A stretch of 64,000 bases of DNA from DASVXQ01 sp040414855 (GTDB lineage: Bacteria; Actinomycetota; CALGFH01), in the NCBI GenBank assembly GCA_040414855.1, contig JBEDUQ010000062.1:12798-76797 (forward strand), read 5' to 3'. Numbering within the stretch: position 1 is the stretch's first letter; each line of letters begins with the position of its first letter. Under the pieces are notes generated by a model that had not been told where the DNA came from, made no database searches, and was given only the letters and a program-made list of their open reading frames with translations. The position numbers and the translations under genes are program-made. This document shows positions 6,909 to 15,296 of this stretch, piece after piece.

Positions 6909-8342
6909 GTGTTGGAGACCGGTGTCCGGCAGTTCCGGTTGGCGATGGGAATGGTATGGGGCCGTCGACTCGATACCCGCAACCTCGCCCGGCTCGTTGA
7001 CGACGCACTCGCCACGCTCGAGGAGTTCGGCGAACCGGGCGCGGACGCGGGGCAGGTGATCGACGGACCGCTCAACGATCCCGCGGCCCGGCGGGACCTC
7101 GCGACCCGTGGCGTGCGGCGGACCGCCGCCCGGCTCGCGACGCAGTCGCCGTTCTACGCGCGCCGGTTCGCCGCAGCCGGCGTGGATCCCAAGCGTCTCG
7201 AGCTCAAGGGCCTCGGCGCCATCCCGGTAACCCTGAAGCGCGACCTGGTCGAGCGACGGGACGACTTCCAGTGCGCCGACGTCGCACGCTACCTGGCGAC
7301 CCGCACCACCGGCACCACCGGACGTCCGGCCGAGATCTGGCTGTCCCGCTACGAGATGGAGATCTGGCCGGCCCTGGGCGCCCTGGCCAGCGTCATCCGC
7401 GGCGAGCTCCTGCCGGACGACGTCCTCCAGGTCAATGTCAGCTCCCGCGCCACCGGCAGCGTCCACCTGAACGCCGCGGGGTGCCGACTGGTCGGCGCCG
7501 CCTGCCGGGTGCTCGGCATCGTCCCGGTCGACGAGGCGCTCGACAGCCTGGCCGACCGGGGAGCGACGCAACTGGCGACGGTCCCGAGCTACCTCGCCGA
7601 GCTCGAGGTCGCCGCGCGGCGGCGTGGGATGGGACCGAGGGACTTCCGGTTGCGCAGCATCGACGTCGGCGGCGAGGTCATATCCCCCAGCCTGGCGCGG
7701 GCGGCCCGCGAGACGTTCGGCGCCCCCAGCATCCGGGACCTGTTCGCCATGACCGAGGTCGTGCCGGTCTTCGGGCGCACCTGCGCCGAGGGTCACCTGC
7801 ATTTCGACATCAACCTGGGGCTCGTCGAGTATCTGGACGTCGAGACCGGCGGGCCGGCCGAGCCCGGCGCGCTGGCCACCGTCGTGGTCACGCCGTACTT
7901 CCCCTACCGTGACTGCATGCCGGTGTTCCGGTACGATACCCGCGACGTCGTCAGATGCCTGCCTGCGGACGCGATCACCTGCGAGCTGGCCGGCCTGCCG
8001 GGCACCGGCCCGATCGAAGGCAAGGCCGACCACCTGTTGCGGCTCGGGCCGACCGAGGTCGTGACCACACGGCAGTTGGTCGAAGCCATCGAGGCGCTGC
8101 CCACCCGACCCTGGCCGGCACGGTTCCGCGCGAGCGTCGACGACCGACGACTTCGGCTCACGCTACCGGTCTCGGCGATCACGGGCCTCGACCAGGCCGA
8201 GGTGGCGCGCCACTTCGGCGACCGCGGCCTCGACCTGGACCTCGCGCTCGTGGGCGACGAAGAGGCGACCGCCCTGCGTCCCCTGCGCAGCGACCTGCAC
8301 GAGACGACCTTCGCCGCCCGCCCAGCGCTCATCGGAGCCTGA
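6909..8342 (+). CDS. PaaK-like adenylate-forming enzyme
   Basis: A 477-residue protein of the phenylacetate-CoA ligase/PaaK type. It carries the ATP-phosphate loop TTGTTGRP (133-140), the A8-region equivalent DLFAMTEV (277-284; usually YGxTE) and YDTRDV (342-347). The reaction expected is activation of a carboxylate as acyl-adenylate, with or without transfer to CoA. The substrate is not evident, and the protein sits in no phenylacetate operon. The GTG start is preceded by a purine-rich GGAGGAGAAGAGGGAG stretch. Its stop is separated from the next start by one base (TGACATG), so it is translationally coupled to the presenilin-like protease. Confidence 0.85.
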   Translation: MLETGVRQFRLAMGMVWGRRLDTRNLARLVDDALATLEEFGEPGADAGQVIDGPLNDPAARRDLATRGVRRTAARLATQSPFYARRFAAAGVDPKRLELKGLGAIPVTLKRDLVERRDDFQCADVARYLATRTTGTTGRPAEIWLSRYEMEIWPALGALASVIRGELLPDDVLQVNVSSRATGSVHLNAAGCRLVGAACRVLGIVPVDEALDSLADRGATQLATVPSYLAELEVAARRRGMGPRDFRLRSIDVGGEVISPSLARAARETFGAPSIRDLFAMTEVVPVFGRTCAEGHLHFDINLGLVEYLDVETGGPAEPGALATVVVTPYFPYRDCMPVFRYDTRDVVRCLPADAITCELAGLPGTGPIEGKADHLLRLGPTEVVTTRQLVEAIEALPTRPWPARFRASVDDRRLRLTLPVSAITGLDQAEVARHFGDRGLDLDLALVGDEEATALRPLRSDLHETTFAARPALIGA

Positions 8343-8343
8343 C

Positions 8344-9306
8344 ATGGACCTGAGCAGCTCCCAGACGTTCCTCTCCATCTTCCAGTTGTGCGTGACCATC
8401 GTCGGCGCGATGGCGGCCTGCTTGGGCGCGCTGTTCTACCTGCGCCGGGTGCGCCTGGAGCGTCCGGCGATTGGCAGGTTCAACGGTCGCGACGTCATGA
8501 TCCTGTTCGCGTTCCTGGTGCTGCTGCCCGGGTTCTACCTGTTGCTGCCGCAGTGGGCGCTCACCAGTGTGCTGGTGGTGACCTTCGCGGCGACGGTGTC
8601 CATCGGCTTTCGACCGGTGCTCTCCCCGACCCTGCTGTGGCTCGGCATCGGCGTGCTGATCGGTGTGGACCTCTGGATGGGGCAGCACATGATCAATGAC
8701 GTCCACAATTGGCAGTTCGTGTGGGGCGAGAACAGCATCGTCGTGCTGCTCGCGGCGATCTCGGTCGCCAACCTGTACGTGCAGGGAGGCATGCAGCTGC
8801 GGCACGTGGCCTGGTTCGCGGGCGGTCTCGCGGTCTACGACTCGGTCTTCACCCTGCTGTTCCCGGTGTCGAACTCGCTCATCCGTGAGTTCGTCAACCA
8901 CCCCCTCTTCCCGGCGATGGGCATGCGGATCGGCTTCGACGAAGCCATCGTCGGTCTTGGCGACCTGCTGGTCTACGCCGGGTTCACCCTCTGCGCGTAC
9001 AAGGCCTACGGCCGGCCGGGGCTCCGGTTGGCGCTGCCCCTCGTCCTGGTGTTCGGTGCGGTCATGCCCGCGCTCTCCGGGCTGCTCATCAACTACGTCG
9101 ACCTCCGCCTGGACGTCGTCGTCCCGGCGCAGACCTGGTTCGGGCCGGCGGCGGTTATCGGATACCTGTGGCTCCGCCGCCGCTACGGTCGTGAGCGCAC
9201 CATGAAGGAGTACCTGACCAGCGTCGACGCGGCGCGTCGCGCGCCGCCGGACAGCGCCGCGATTCCCGAGGAGCCGAAGGTCGAGTCCAAGCCGGTATCC
9301 GCCTGA
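8344..9306 (+). CDS. Presenilin/SPP-like GxGD intramembrane protease
   Basis: A 320-residue protein has about nine hydrophobic segments (near 12-32, 50-69, 72-90, 96-113, 130-147, 155-176, 200-221, 228-251, 262-279) and a hydrophilic cytoplasmic-type tail. Three diagnostic motifs of family A22 aspartyl proteases occur in order inside membrane helices: YD (Tyr165-Asp166), GLGD (204-207) and PAL (242-244). Asp166 and Asp207 would be the catalytic pair, and their 41-residue spacing is close to that in signal peptide peptidases. It would cut a membrane-spanning substrate. The neighbouring one-helix micropeptide at 6694 is an obvious candidate. Activity is inferred from motifs; bacterial members are little described. 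Confidence 0.75.
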   Translation: MDLSSSQTFLSIFQLCVTIVGAMAACLGALFYLRRVRLERPAIGRFNGRDVMILFAFLVLLPGFYLLLPQWALTSVLVVTFAATVSIGFRPVLSPTLLWLGIGVLIGVDLWMGQHMINDVHNWQFVWGENSIVVLLAAISVANLYVQGGMQLRHVAWFAGGLAVYDSVFTLLFPVSNSLIREFVNHPLFPAMGMRIGFDEAIVGLGDLLVYAGFTLCAYKAYGRPGLRLALPLVLVFGAVMPALSGLLINYVDLRLDVVVPAQTWFGPAAVIGYLWLRRRYGRERTMKEYLTSVDAARRAPPDSAAIPEEPKVESKPVSA

Positions 9307-9473
9307 GCGTCGCGGGCCGGCTGCGCCTCGAAGACTCCCCTCTCCGCCGGCCGGCGCTGGACGGCAGCCGGTCGTGCTATGTGCACCACCGTGGTGGTCG
9401 GCGGCTATCCTGCCTGAGTGGCCCCCGGGCGAGGCGGGCCGACGGATGACCTGCCGGTGAAGGGGGAGCGCGC

Positions 9474-11246
9474 GTGCGGTATGAGATCGTCGCCGAGGCG
9501 TACCGGGACCTGGAGGCCGCCAGCGGGCGGCTGGCGCTGATCGACCGGCTTGCCAAGCTCCTGGAACAGACCCCGACCGAGCTGCTGCCCACCGTCTGCT
9601 ACCTCTGCCAGGGCCTGATCGCGCCCGACTTTGCGGGGGTGGAGCTCGGCCTGGCCGAGCGGCTGGCCGCACGCGCGGTTGCCGAGGCCGCCGGCACCAC
9701 CCCCAACCAGGTGCTCGGCGGCGCCGGGCAGAGCGGGGACCTGGGCCTGACCGCCGAGCAGCTCCTCGCCGAAACGGCAGGGTCGCGGCCGGCCAGCCTG
9801 GAGGTCGGGGTGGTGTTCGACACGCTGCACCAGATCGCCGCGGCGGAAGGCACTGGCTCGCAGGGCCGCAAGCTGGCCGGGCTGGTCGGCCTGCTCCAGC
9901 AGGCGACCCCGCTGGAGGCCCGCTACCTGCTGCGTCTGGTCATGAGCACGCTGCGGCTGGGGATCGGCACCCCCACGATCCTGGACGCGCTGGCGACGGT
10001 GTACGCCGGCGGCCGCAAGGCCAGGCCGGTGCTGGAGCGGGCCTACAACATCTGCTCCGACCTTGGCCTGGTCGCCTCGACCCTGGCCACGGGCGGGCTG
10101 GCCGAGGTGGAGCGGATGCGGGTGCGCGCCGGCAACCCGGTCCGGCCCATGCTGGCCCAGCGGATGAGCAGCCCGGCCGAGATCCTGGCCAAGCTGGGTG
10201 AGAGCTGCGCGGCCGAGTACAAGTACGACGGCATTCGGGTGCAGGCCCACCGCACCGCCGACGGACGCCTGGAGCTGTTCACCCGGCGCCTGGATCGCGT
10301 CTCCACCCAGTTCCCGGAGGTGGTGGAGCTCCTGGACCAGAGCCTTGGGCCCCGGGAGGCGATCCTGGAGGGCGAGGTGGTCGCCTTCGACCCGGCCTCC
10401 GGGGAGCTGCGCCCCTTCCAGGACGTGATGTTCCGGCGACGCAAGCACGGCATCAGCGACGCGGTCCGCGACTACCCCGTCAGCCTGTTCTGCTTCGAGC
10501 TGCTGTACGCCGACGGCCAGGACCTCACCCGCCTGCCCTACCTGGAGCGGCGGGCTGAGCTGACCCGGGCGGTCACGCCCTCGGCGCGGCTGCGGCTGGC
10601 CACCGCCACCGAGGTCAGCGACGAGGCGGCGCTGGAGCGGGCCTTCGAGCAGGCCGTGGCCGAGGGCTGCGAGGGGTTGATCTGCAAGTCCCTCAGCCCC
10701 ACCGTCGGCTACCAGGCCGGCGCGCGCGGCTGGTCGTGGATCAAGCTCAAGCGGGACTACCGCACCGAACTGACCGACACCCTGGACCTGGTCGTGGTGG
10801 GCGGGCTGGCGGGGCGTGGCCGCCGCGCCGGGATGTACGGGGCGCTGCTGCTGGCGGTCTACGACGCCGCCACCGACCGCTTTCAGACGATCTGCAAGTG
10901 CGGCACCGGCTTCTCCGACGCCGACCTGGCCGCGTTGCCCGCCCGGCTGGCGCCGCTGACCCGGGCCCAACAGCCCGCGCGGGTGGATTCCCGCTGGGGC
11001 GCGGACGTGTGGTTGGAGCCCACCCTGGTGGTCGAGGTGCTGGCCGCCGAGCTCACCCTGTCCCCCAACCACACCGCCGGGTGGGGCACGTTCAGGGAGG
11101 ACGCCGGTCTGGCATTGCGGTTCCCCCGCTTCACCGGCCGCTGGCGCGACGACAAGGCCGCCACCGACGCCACCACCGTCACCGAGGTCGTCCAGATGTA
11201 CCGCACCGCCCGGCGGATACCCGCCGGCGGCGAAGGGTCACCCTGA
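9474..11246 (+). CDS. lig: ATP-dependent DNA ligase
   Basis: A 590-residue ligase with an N-terminal DNA-binding domain (about 1-200), an adenylation domain with the nucleophile motif KYDGIR (Lys250), EGEVVAF (motif III) and EGLICKS (motif IV). The OB domain has SWIKLKRDY (motif V), and the C-terminus has RFPRFTGRWRDDK. Length and layout match the archaeal-type/actinobacterial LigB enzymes. It seals nicks using ATP and is normally a repair ligase beside the essential NAD-dependent LigA. The GTG start has AGGGGGAG nine bases upstream. It is transcribed alone or with the membrane protein gene 13 bp downstream. Confidence 0.93.
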   Translation: MRYEIVAEAYRDLEAASGRLALIDRLAKLLEQTPTELLPTVCYLCQGLIAPDFAGVELGLAERLAARAVAEAAGTTPNQVLGGAGQSGDLGLTAEQLLAETAGSRPASLEVGVVFDTLHQIAAAEGTGSQGRKLAGLVGLLQQATPLEARYLLRLVMSTLRLGIGTPTILDALATVYAGGRKARPVLERAYNICSDLGLVASTLATGGLAEVERMRVRAGNPVRPMLAQRMSSPAEILAKLGESCAAEYKYDGIRVQAHRTADGRLELFTRRLDRVSTQFPEVVELLDQSLGPREAILEGEVVAFDPASGELRPFQDVMFRRRKHGISDAVRDYPVSLFCFELLYADGQDLTRLPYLERRAELTRAVTPSARLRLATATEVSDEAALERAFEQAVAEGCEGLICKSLSPTVGYQAGARGWSWIKLKRDYRTELTDTLDLVVVGGLAGRGRRAGMYGALLLAVYDAATDRFQTICKCGTGFSDADLAALPARLAPLTRAQQPARVDSRWGADVWLEPTLVVEVLAAELTLSPNHTAGWGTFREDAGLALRFPRFTGRWRDDKAATDATTVTEVVQMYRTARRIPAGGEGSP

Positions 11247-11259
11247 GAAGGCGACGGTC

Positions 11260-12147
11260 ATGAAGACCACCCCGCCGGCGGATGCGGTGGATCCACCGTC
11301 GCGGCTTGTTCGGCGCCTGGTGGGCGCCCTTGCGGCGGGCCTGCTGATCGTCTTCTGGGGCCTGCTGGCCCTGATCGCGATCCCGATCGCGCTGACGCCC
11401 TGTCGCGCCGAAGGTTCGGGCTGCCTGGGGCAAGCCTTCCTGCTGGGCGCGGTTGCAGGCGTGGTTGCCGTGGTGGCCGCCTGGCCGGTGCTGTACCTGC
11501 TGCGGGTCCGTCCCGCCTGGCCGGTGGCGCTGATCGGGCCGATCACCCTGGGCGGGCTGGGATGGCTTGCGATCGATGGGCTTGGTCGGGGATGGGCCTT
11601 GCTGCCGCTGCTCCCGTCGCTGTCCTACGGTGTCGGCGCCCTTGCCGCCGATGCCAAGGTGAGGTGGCCATGGCGCGTCGGGATAGCGGTCCTGGTCGTG
11701 GCGGCCTACCCGCTCGCCCCGCTGCTGCGCGACCACCGAACCGACGCCGGGCTGCAGCGCTATCGGCGATGGGAAATGCGGATCACGACGGTGCCGCCCT
11801 GGTCGTGGCACCGGTCCGCCCAGTCGCTCAGGGTCGCCTCCATCGCCCCGCCGAGCTCGGCCTCGACCGGCCCGTCGGTGCACCACGGCATCTGGTCGGC
11901 GTTCATGCGCGGAGTCCTCTGCTCCAGGCCCCCGAGTCGTGAGAACGTTATCACGCAGGCTGGCGGGACTCGCGGGTCGAGGCGCCGGTCGAGACGCCGG
12001 TCGACAGGCACATCGCGTCACCAGTCCAGGATCGAGCCGTCGGGAGCCGCCGCGAGGTGCGGCGGGGGTGACTTGCCCGGGTGGGCCGCCGCGACCCTCT
12101 CGACCAGCTCGAGCCCGATCCCGGGACGCGTCGGCGGCCGCACGTAG
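11260..12147 (+). CDS. Five-helix membrane protein with chimeric tail
   Basis: The first 165 or so residues form a plausible integral membrane protein with five hydrophobic segments (LVGALAAGLLIVFWGLLALI onward, ending near LVVAAYPLAPLL). No family was recognised. After about position 11,770 the frame runs on through sequence that is antisense to other coding material: a truncated leftward gene (11760-11906) and the 3' end of the dehydratase gene. The authentic gene most likely ended earlier and has lost its own 3' end at a recombination junction. Treat residues beyond about 170 as junk. Confidence 0.45.
   Translation: MKTTPPADAVDPPSRLVRRLVGALAAGLLIVFWGLLALIAIPIALTPCRAEGSGCLGQAFLLGAVAGVVAVVAAWPVLYLLRVRPAWPVALIGPITLGGLGWLAIDGLGRGWALLPLLPSLSYGVGALAADAKVRWPWRVGIAVLVVAAYPLAPLLRDHRTDAGLQRYRRWEMRITTVPPWSWHRSAQSLRVASIAPPSSASTGPSVHHGIWSAFMRGVLCSRPPSRENVITQAGGTRGSRRRSRRRSTGTSRHQSRIEPSGAAARCGGGDLPGWAAATLSTSSSPIPGRVGGRT
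11760..11906 (-). pseudogene. Truncated 5' fragment of an island gene
   Basis: A 48-residue leftward frame starts MNADQMPWCTDG, has GAGGA eight bases before its ATG, and ends abruptly at SHRR. The segment TLSDWADRCHDQGGTVVI reads like real protein and recalls PHP/CehA-type metallohydrolases (low confidence in that family). A LacI-type operator 33 bp upstream marks it as the first gene of an island transcription unit whose 3' part is missing. The break, near 11,760-11,785, is the left border of the sugar island. Confidence 0.5.
11939..11954. promoter_or_regulatory. LacI-type operator 1
   Basis: GTGAGAACGTTATCAC is a near-perfect palindrome centred on AACGTT (one mismatched pair). It matches the sites at 16374, 21366 and 27698, and lies upstream of the truncated leftward gene. 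Confidence 0.7.
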
Positions 12148-13172
12148 CCGTCGTGGACGTCGAGCGGACCGTCCACGATCTCGGAGCGCCACGGCACGTC
12201 GTCGCGCACCTGCTCGAGGATCAGGAAGTTCGGCAGGGCGAGCGCCATGTGGATGCTCACCATGGTCCCGATCGGACCGTTCGGGTTGTGCGGGGCCACG
12301 CAGACGAAGGAAGGCTCGGCGAGCGTCGCGAGCCTGCGGAGCTGCGTGACGCCTCCGCAATAGCAGACGTTCGGCTGGATGACGGCGCAGGCGCGTCGCT
12401 CCACCAGCTCGCGGAACTCCTGGAGGGACGCGAGGCGCTCGCCGGCCGCGATCGGGATCGGGAGTGCCCTTGCCACCTCGAGCAGTGCACCCACGTCCCC
12501 CGGCTGGCAGGGCTCCTCCAGGAAATAGGGGCGGAGCGGCTCGAGCATGCGACCCAGCTGGATCGCCAGGGCCGGCGTCGTCCGACCATGAAGGTCGACC
12601 ATGATGTCCGCCTCGTCCCCGGCCGCCTCGCGCACCGTGCCGACGAGCTCTTCGGCCTTTCGCATCGCCGCCACCCCTTCGAGCGGCCGAGCCGGCGCCA
12701 TCGGATACACCTTCATCGCGTCGAAGCCCGCCTCCCGGGCGGCTCGGGCGGCGTTCGCCCAGGCCTCCGGCCGCATCGCATCCCCGCCGAGCTCCGAACC
12801 GAGGTTGACGTAGGTCCGAACGCGATCGCGGACCGGGCCTCCAAGGAGCTCGAACAGGGGAACGCCGAGGGCCTTCGCCTTGATGTCCCAAAGCGCCTGG
12901 TCGACCCCTGAAATCGCGGTCGTCACGACGATGCCGCCCCTGAAGTACGGCGCTCGCGACATCACCTGCCAGAGCCGCTCGACCGCCCGGGGATCCTGGC
13001 CGACGAGCAGCGGTTCGAGGTCCTCCACCGCTCCGATGACGGAGCGGGTGTGCCATCCGAGCGACGCCTCTCCCCATCCGACCAGGCCCGGCTCGTCGGT
13101 CCGGACCCGGACGAAGATCCAGTCCCGGTCGCCCGCGTCGACGACCGTCGTGGAGACGTCCGAGATCAGCAC
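12018..13172 (-). CDS. Enolase-superfamily sugar-acid dehydratase (MR/MLE)
   Basis: A 384-residue mandelate racemase/muconate lactonising-type protein. Metal ligands are visible as Asp193 (in DLHGR), Glu219 (in LEEP) and Glu245 (in AGER), with His295 in APHNPNGP as general acid/base. His195 in DLHGR is the mark of the galactonate-dehydratase branch. The expected reaction is dehydration of an aldonic acid to a 2-keto-3-deoxy acid. The exact sugar is not readable, though a xylonate- or galactonate-type substrate would suit a cluster containing a xylulokinase. It is the last intact gene of a leftward unit with the glycoside hydrolase and the alcohol dehydrogenase. Confidence 0.85.
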   Translation of the reverse strand: MLISDVSTTVVDAGDRDWIFVRVRTDEPGLVGWGEASLGWHTRSVIGAVEDLEPLLVGQDPRAVERLWQVMSRAPYFRGGIVVTTAISGVDQALWDIKAKALGVPLFELLGGPVRDRVRTYVNLGSELGGDAMRPEAWANAARAAREAGFDAMKVYPMAPARPLEGVAAMRKAEELVGTVREAAGDEADIMVDLHGRTTPALAIQLGRMLEPLRPYFLEEPCQPGDVGALLEVARALPIPIAAGERLASLQEFRELVERRACAVIQPNVCYCGGVTQLRRLATLAEPSFVCVAPHNPNGPIGTMVSIHMALALPNFLILEQVRDDVPWRSEIVDGPLDVHDGYVRPPTRPGIGLELVERVAAAHPGKSPPPHLAAAPDGSILDW

Positions 13173-13182
13173 GCTCGGCGAC

Positions 13183-15249
13183 CTACTGGAAGAGGATCAC
13201 CGTGTAGAGGGGCACGCGCTCCAGCTCGACCCGGTGCATCTCGCGACGGTCGCGACTGAAGCCGAGATGGCAGCCGACCTCGCCCGACGGGCTGATGGCC
13301 GTGACCGTGCGGAAGGGTCGCGACAGCCGGACGTCGAGGGTCATGCGGTCGAGCACGGGCACCTCGTCGCGTTCCTCGTCGTAGTCGTACCGGATGATGT
13401 GGACCGCGGCCTCCTTGTCGCTGACGCGATGGAGGTTGATCGCGAAGTCGATGGATGCGGGCTCGACGACGACCTGCGGGCCGCCGGCGAAGTCCTTGGC
13501 GTGCACCTCGGTCGAGCGGACCAGATGGGGATGGCCGAGCAGCAACGCCCGCCGCGACGCGTCCAGGTTGGCGCCGAGCTCGCCCGTGGCGATGACCCTT
13601 CCCCCGTGCTCGAGGTACCCGTGGATCGCGGCGACCTGGGCGGGAGTCAGGTAGGTGCACTCGGGCAGCACGAGCGTCCGGTACCGGGTGAGGTCGTTCG
13701 CGGTTATCCAGTCCTGGCGGAGCTCGCCCTCGGGGAAGACCACGACGTCGAACGGCTGATGCTGCTCGACGAGGCCTTCGGTGGCCGCCCAGAACGGGAA
13801 CCGCACCTTGTAGCCCTTGTGCTCCTCCCAGTCATAGGCGCTCTGGATGCTGAAGGCGACGACGACCTCCGAGAACGTGTCCGTCGAGTAGAGCCGCTCG
13901 TGCTCGGCGAGGAAGTCCTGGACCTCGACGGCCACCTCGTGCGGCGCCCAGAAGGAGTCCTCGATCACGCTTCCCATCCACGCGCCGTAGGGCACGCTCA
14001 TGTTGATGCCCAGCGCCGAGGCTTCGTACTGCATCATCCGGAACTGGTCGTAGGCCTTGCCCTCCTTGAGCTTCGGGAGCAGCTCCGGAGGGACTCCGCC
14101 GTAGGGGTTCTCGACGACGATGACGGGCTTGCCGCGCGCGAAGCCGGCGGCGTACCGGCACCAGGCGGGCTGCCGGTAGCCGGTGGCGTTCATCTCGGTG
14201 ACCAGGATGTCGGCCTTCGGCTCGAAGGGATAGTAGTGCGGCGAGAGGTAGTAGTAGTTGCCCGACACCAGCACGTAGCGGCCCTTCGAGCGCCCGTACT
14301 CCTTGATGTAGTCGGCGAGCTCCGCGAAGTAGCCGACGATCGTCCTGCGCTGGAACCGGATGTAGTCCCAGTACAAGGGGGTCGACTCCCGGTCGGACTT
14401 GAAGTCGTACCCGCGCTCGAGCAGCCACGATCCGTAGTGGAAGGTCTCGAGGTCGGTGTCCTTCAGCGCCTCGGGTAGCTGGGAGGCCGGCAGCGCCCGC
14501 AGGTACGCACGGAAGAGCTTCATGCAGTCCTTGCAGAAGCAACCCCCGTATCCGGTCGCGAAGATCGGCAGGTCGGCCTCGTCCAGCTCGACGCCGGCGA
14601 CGCCCGCGTCGATCTGGATCCGGATGATGGCCTTGAGGTAGTCGCGCCACACCGGGTTGTTGCGGTCCATCAGGTAGGCGTAGTGGGTGTTGCCCGGGAC
14701 CTCGACCCAGGTGGAATGGCACGCGGCGCCGTAGATGTCGCGCGAGGTGCACTCTTCGAGGATGTCGGTGACCTTCTCGCCGTCGCTGTTCACCAGCCCA
14801 TCCGGGAAGTAGTGCTCGAGCGGCTTCCACAGCTTCGGGTAGGTGTTCTGCGTGAACTCGCGGAGCCCGAGGAACCCTGGCTTGCCCACCCCGCGGGTCT
14901 CGTTGATCGACAGGACCTTGCTCTCGTCCTCGTTCAGCTCGACGGGGAACTCCCAGCCCTGCACCTCGAACACGATCCCGAACACCTTGATGCCGCGCTC
15001 CTGGCAGTGCTGGATGAACTCGGCGTCGTTCATGAAGCCGTAGAAGCGGAAGCGGGAATCGACCTCGCCCCAGGCCTCCTCCTCGAGGTACGGCAGGGAG
15101 ATCGAGCCCCCGCCGAGCGCGGACCAGACCAGCGAGGTCGCGTGATACGCCTCCAGGTCCTCGATCATCTTCAGCCGCCTGGGCGGCAGGCTGGGGTGGT
15201 AGCAGTGTTGCCGCGGGAACCACGCATCGAAGTACACGCCGCGTTCCAT
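13183..15249 (-). CDS. Putative glycoside hydrolase (TIM barrel, GH42-like)
   Basis: A 688-residue protein without signal peptide starts MERGVYFDAWFPRQH. The first 370 or so residues look like a TIM-barrel hydrolase, with a cysteine cluster CFCKDC (237-242) and an acidic ELDEAD (221-226) as a candidate catalytic acid. A class-I-amidotransferase-like/beta-galactosidase trimerisation-type domain follows (RTLVLPECTYLTPAQVAAIHGYLEHGGRVI), then a short beta domain. This layout is seen in GH42-related families. It probably trims a plant-derived oligosaccharide imported by the island's ABC system; the linkage is unknown. The open frame continues upstream of 15249, but that part overlaps the dehydrogenase gene in another frame and is rejected. 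Confidence 0.72.
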   Translation of the reverse strand: MERGVYFDAWFPRQHCYHPSLPPRRLKMIEDLEAYHATSLVWSALGGGSISLPYLEEEAWGEVDSRFRFYGFMNDAEFIQHCQERGIKVFGIVFEVQGWEFPVELNEDESKVLSINETRGVGKPGFLGLREFTQNTYPKLWKPLEHYFPDGLVNSDGEKVTDILEECTSRDIYGAACHSTWVEVPGNTHYAYLMDRNNPVWRDYLKAIIRIQIDAGVAGVELDEADLPIFATGYGGCFCKDCMKLFRAYLRALPASQLPEALKDTDLETFHYGSWLLERGYDFKSDRESTPLYWDYIRFQRRTIVGYFAELADYIKEYGRSKGRYVLVSGNYYYLSPHYYPFEPKADILVTEMNATGYRQPAWCRYAAGFARGKPVIVVENPYGGVPPELLPKLKEGKAYDQFRMMQYEASALGINMSVPYGAWMGSVIEDSFWAPHEVAVEVQDFLAEHERLYSTDTFSEVVVAFSIQSAYDWEEHKGYKVRFPFWAATEGLVEQHQPFDVVVFPEGELRQDWITANDLTRYRTLVLPECTYLTPAQVAAIHGYLEHGGRVIATGELGANLDASRRALLLGHPHLVRSTEVHAKDFAGGPQVVVEPASIDFAINLHRVSDKEAAVHIIRYDYDEERDEVPVLDRMTLDVRLSRPFRTVTAISPSGEVGCHLGFSRDRREMHRVELERVPLYTVILFQ

Positions 15250-15296
15250 GGTCAGGTCAGGCCCTCCCTCCGGGCGTCGAGCCGAGCACGCTTGGC

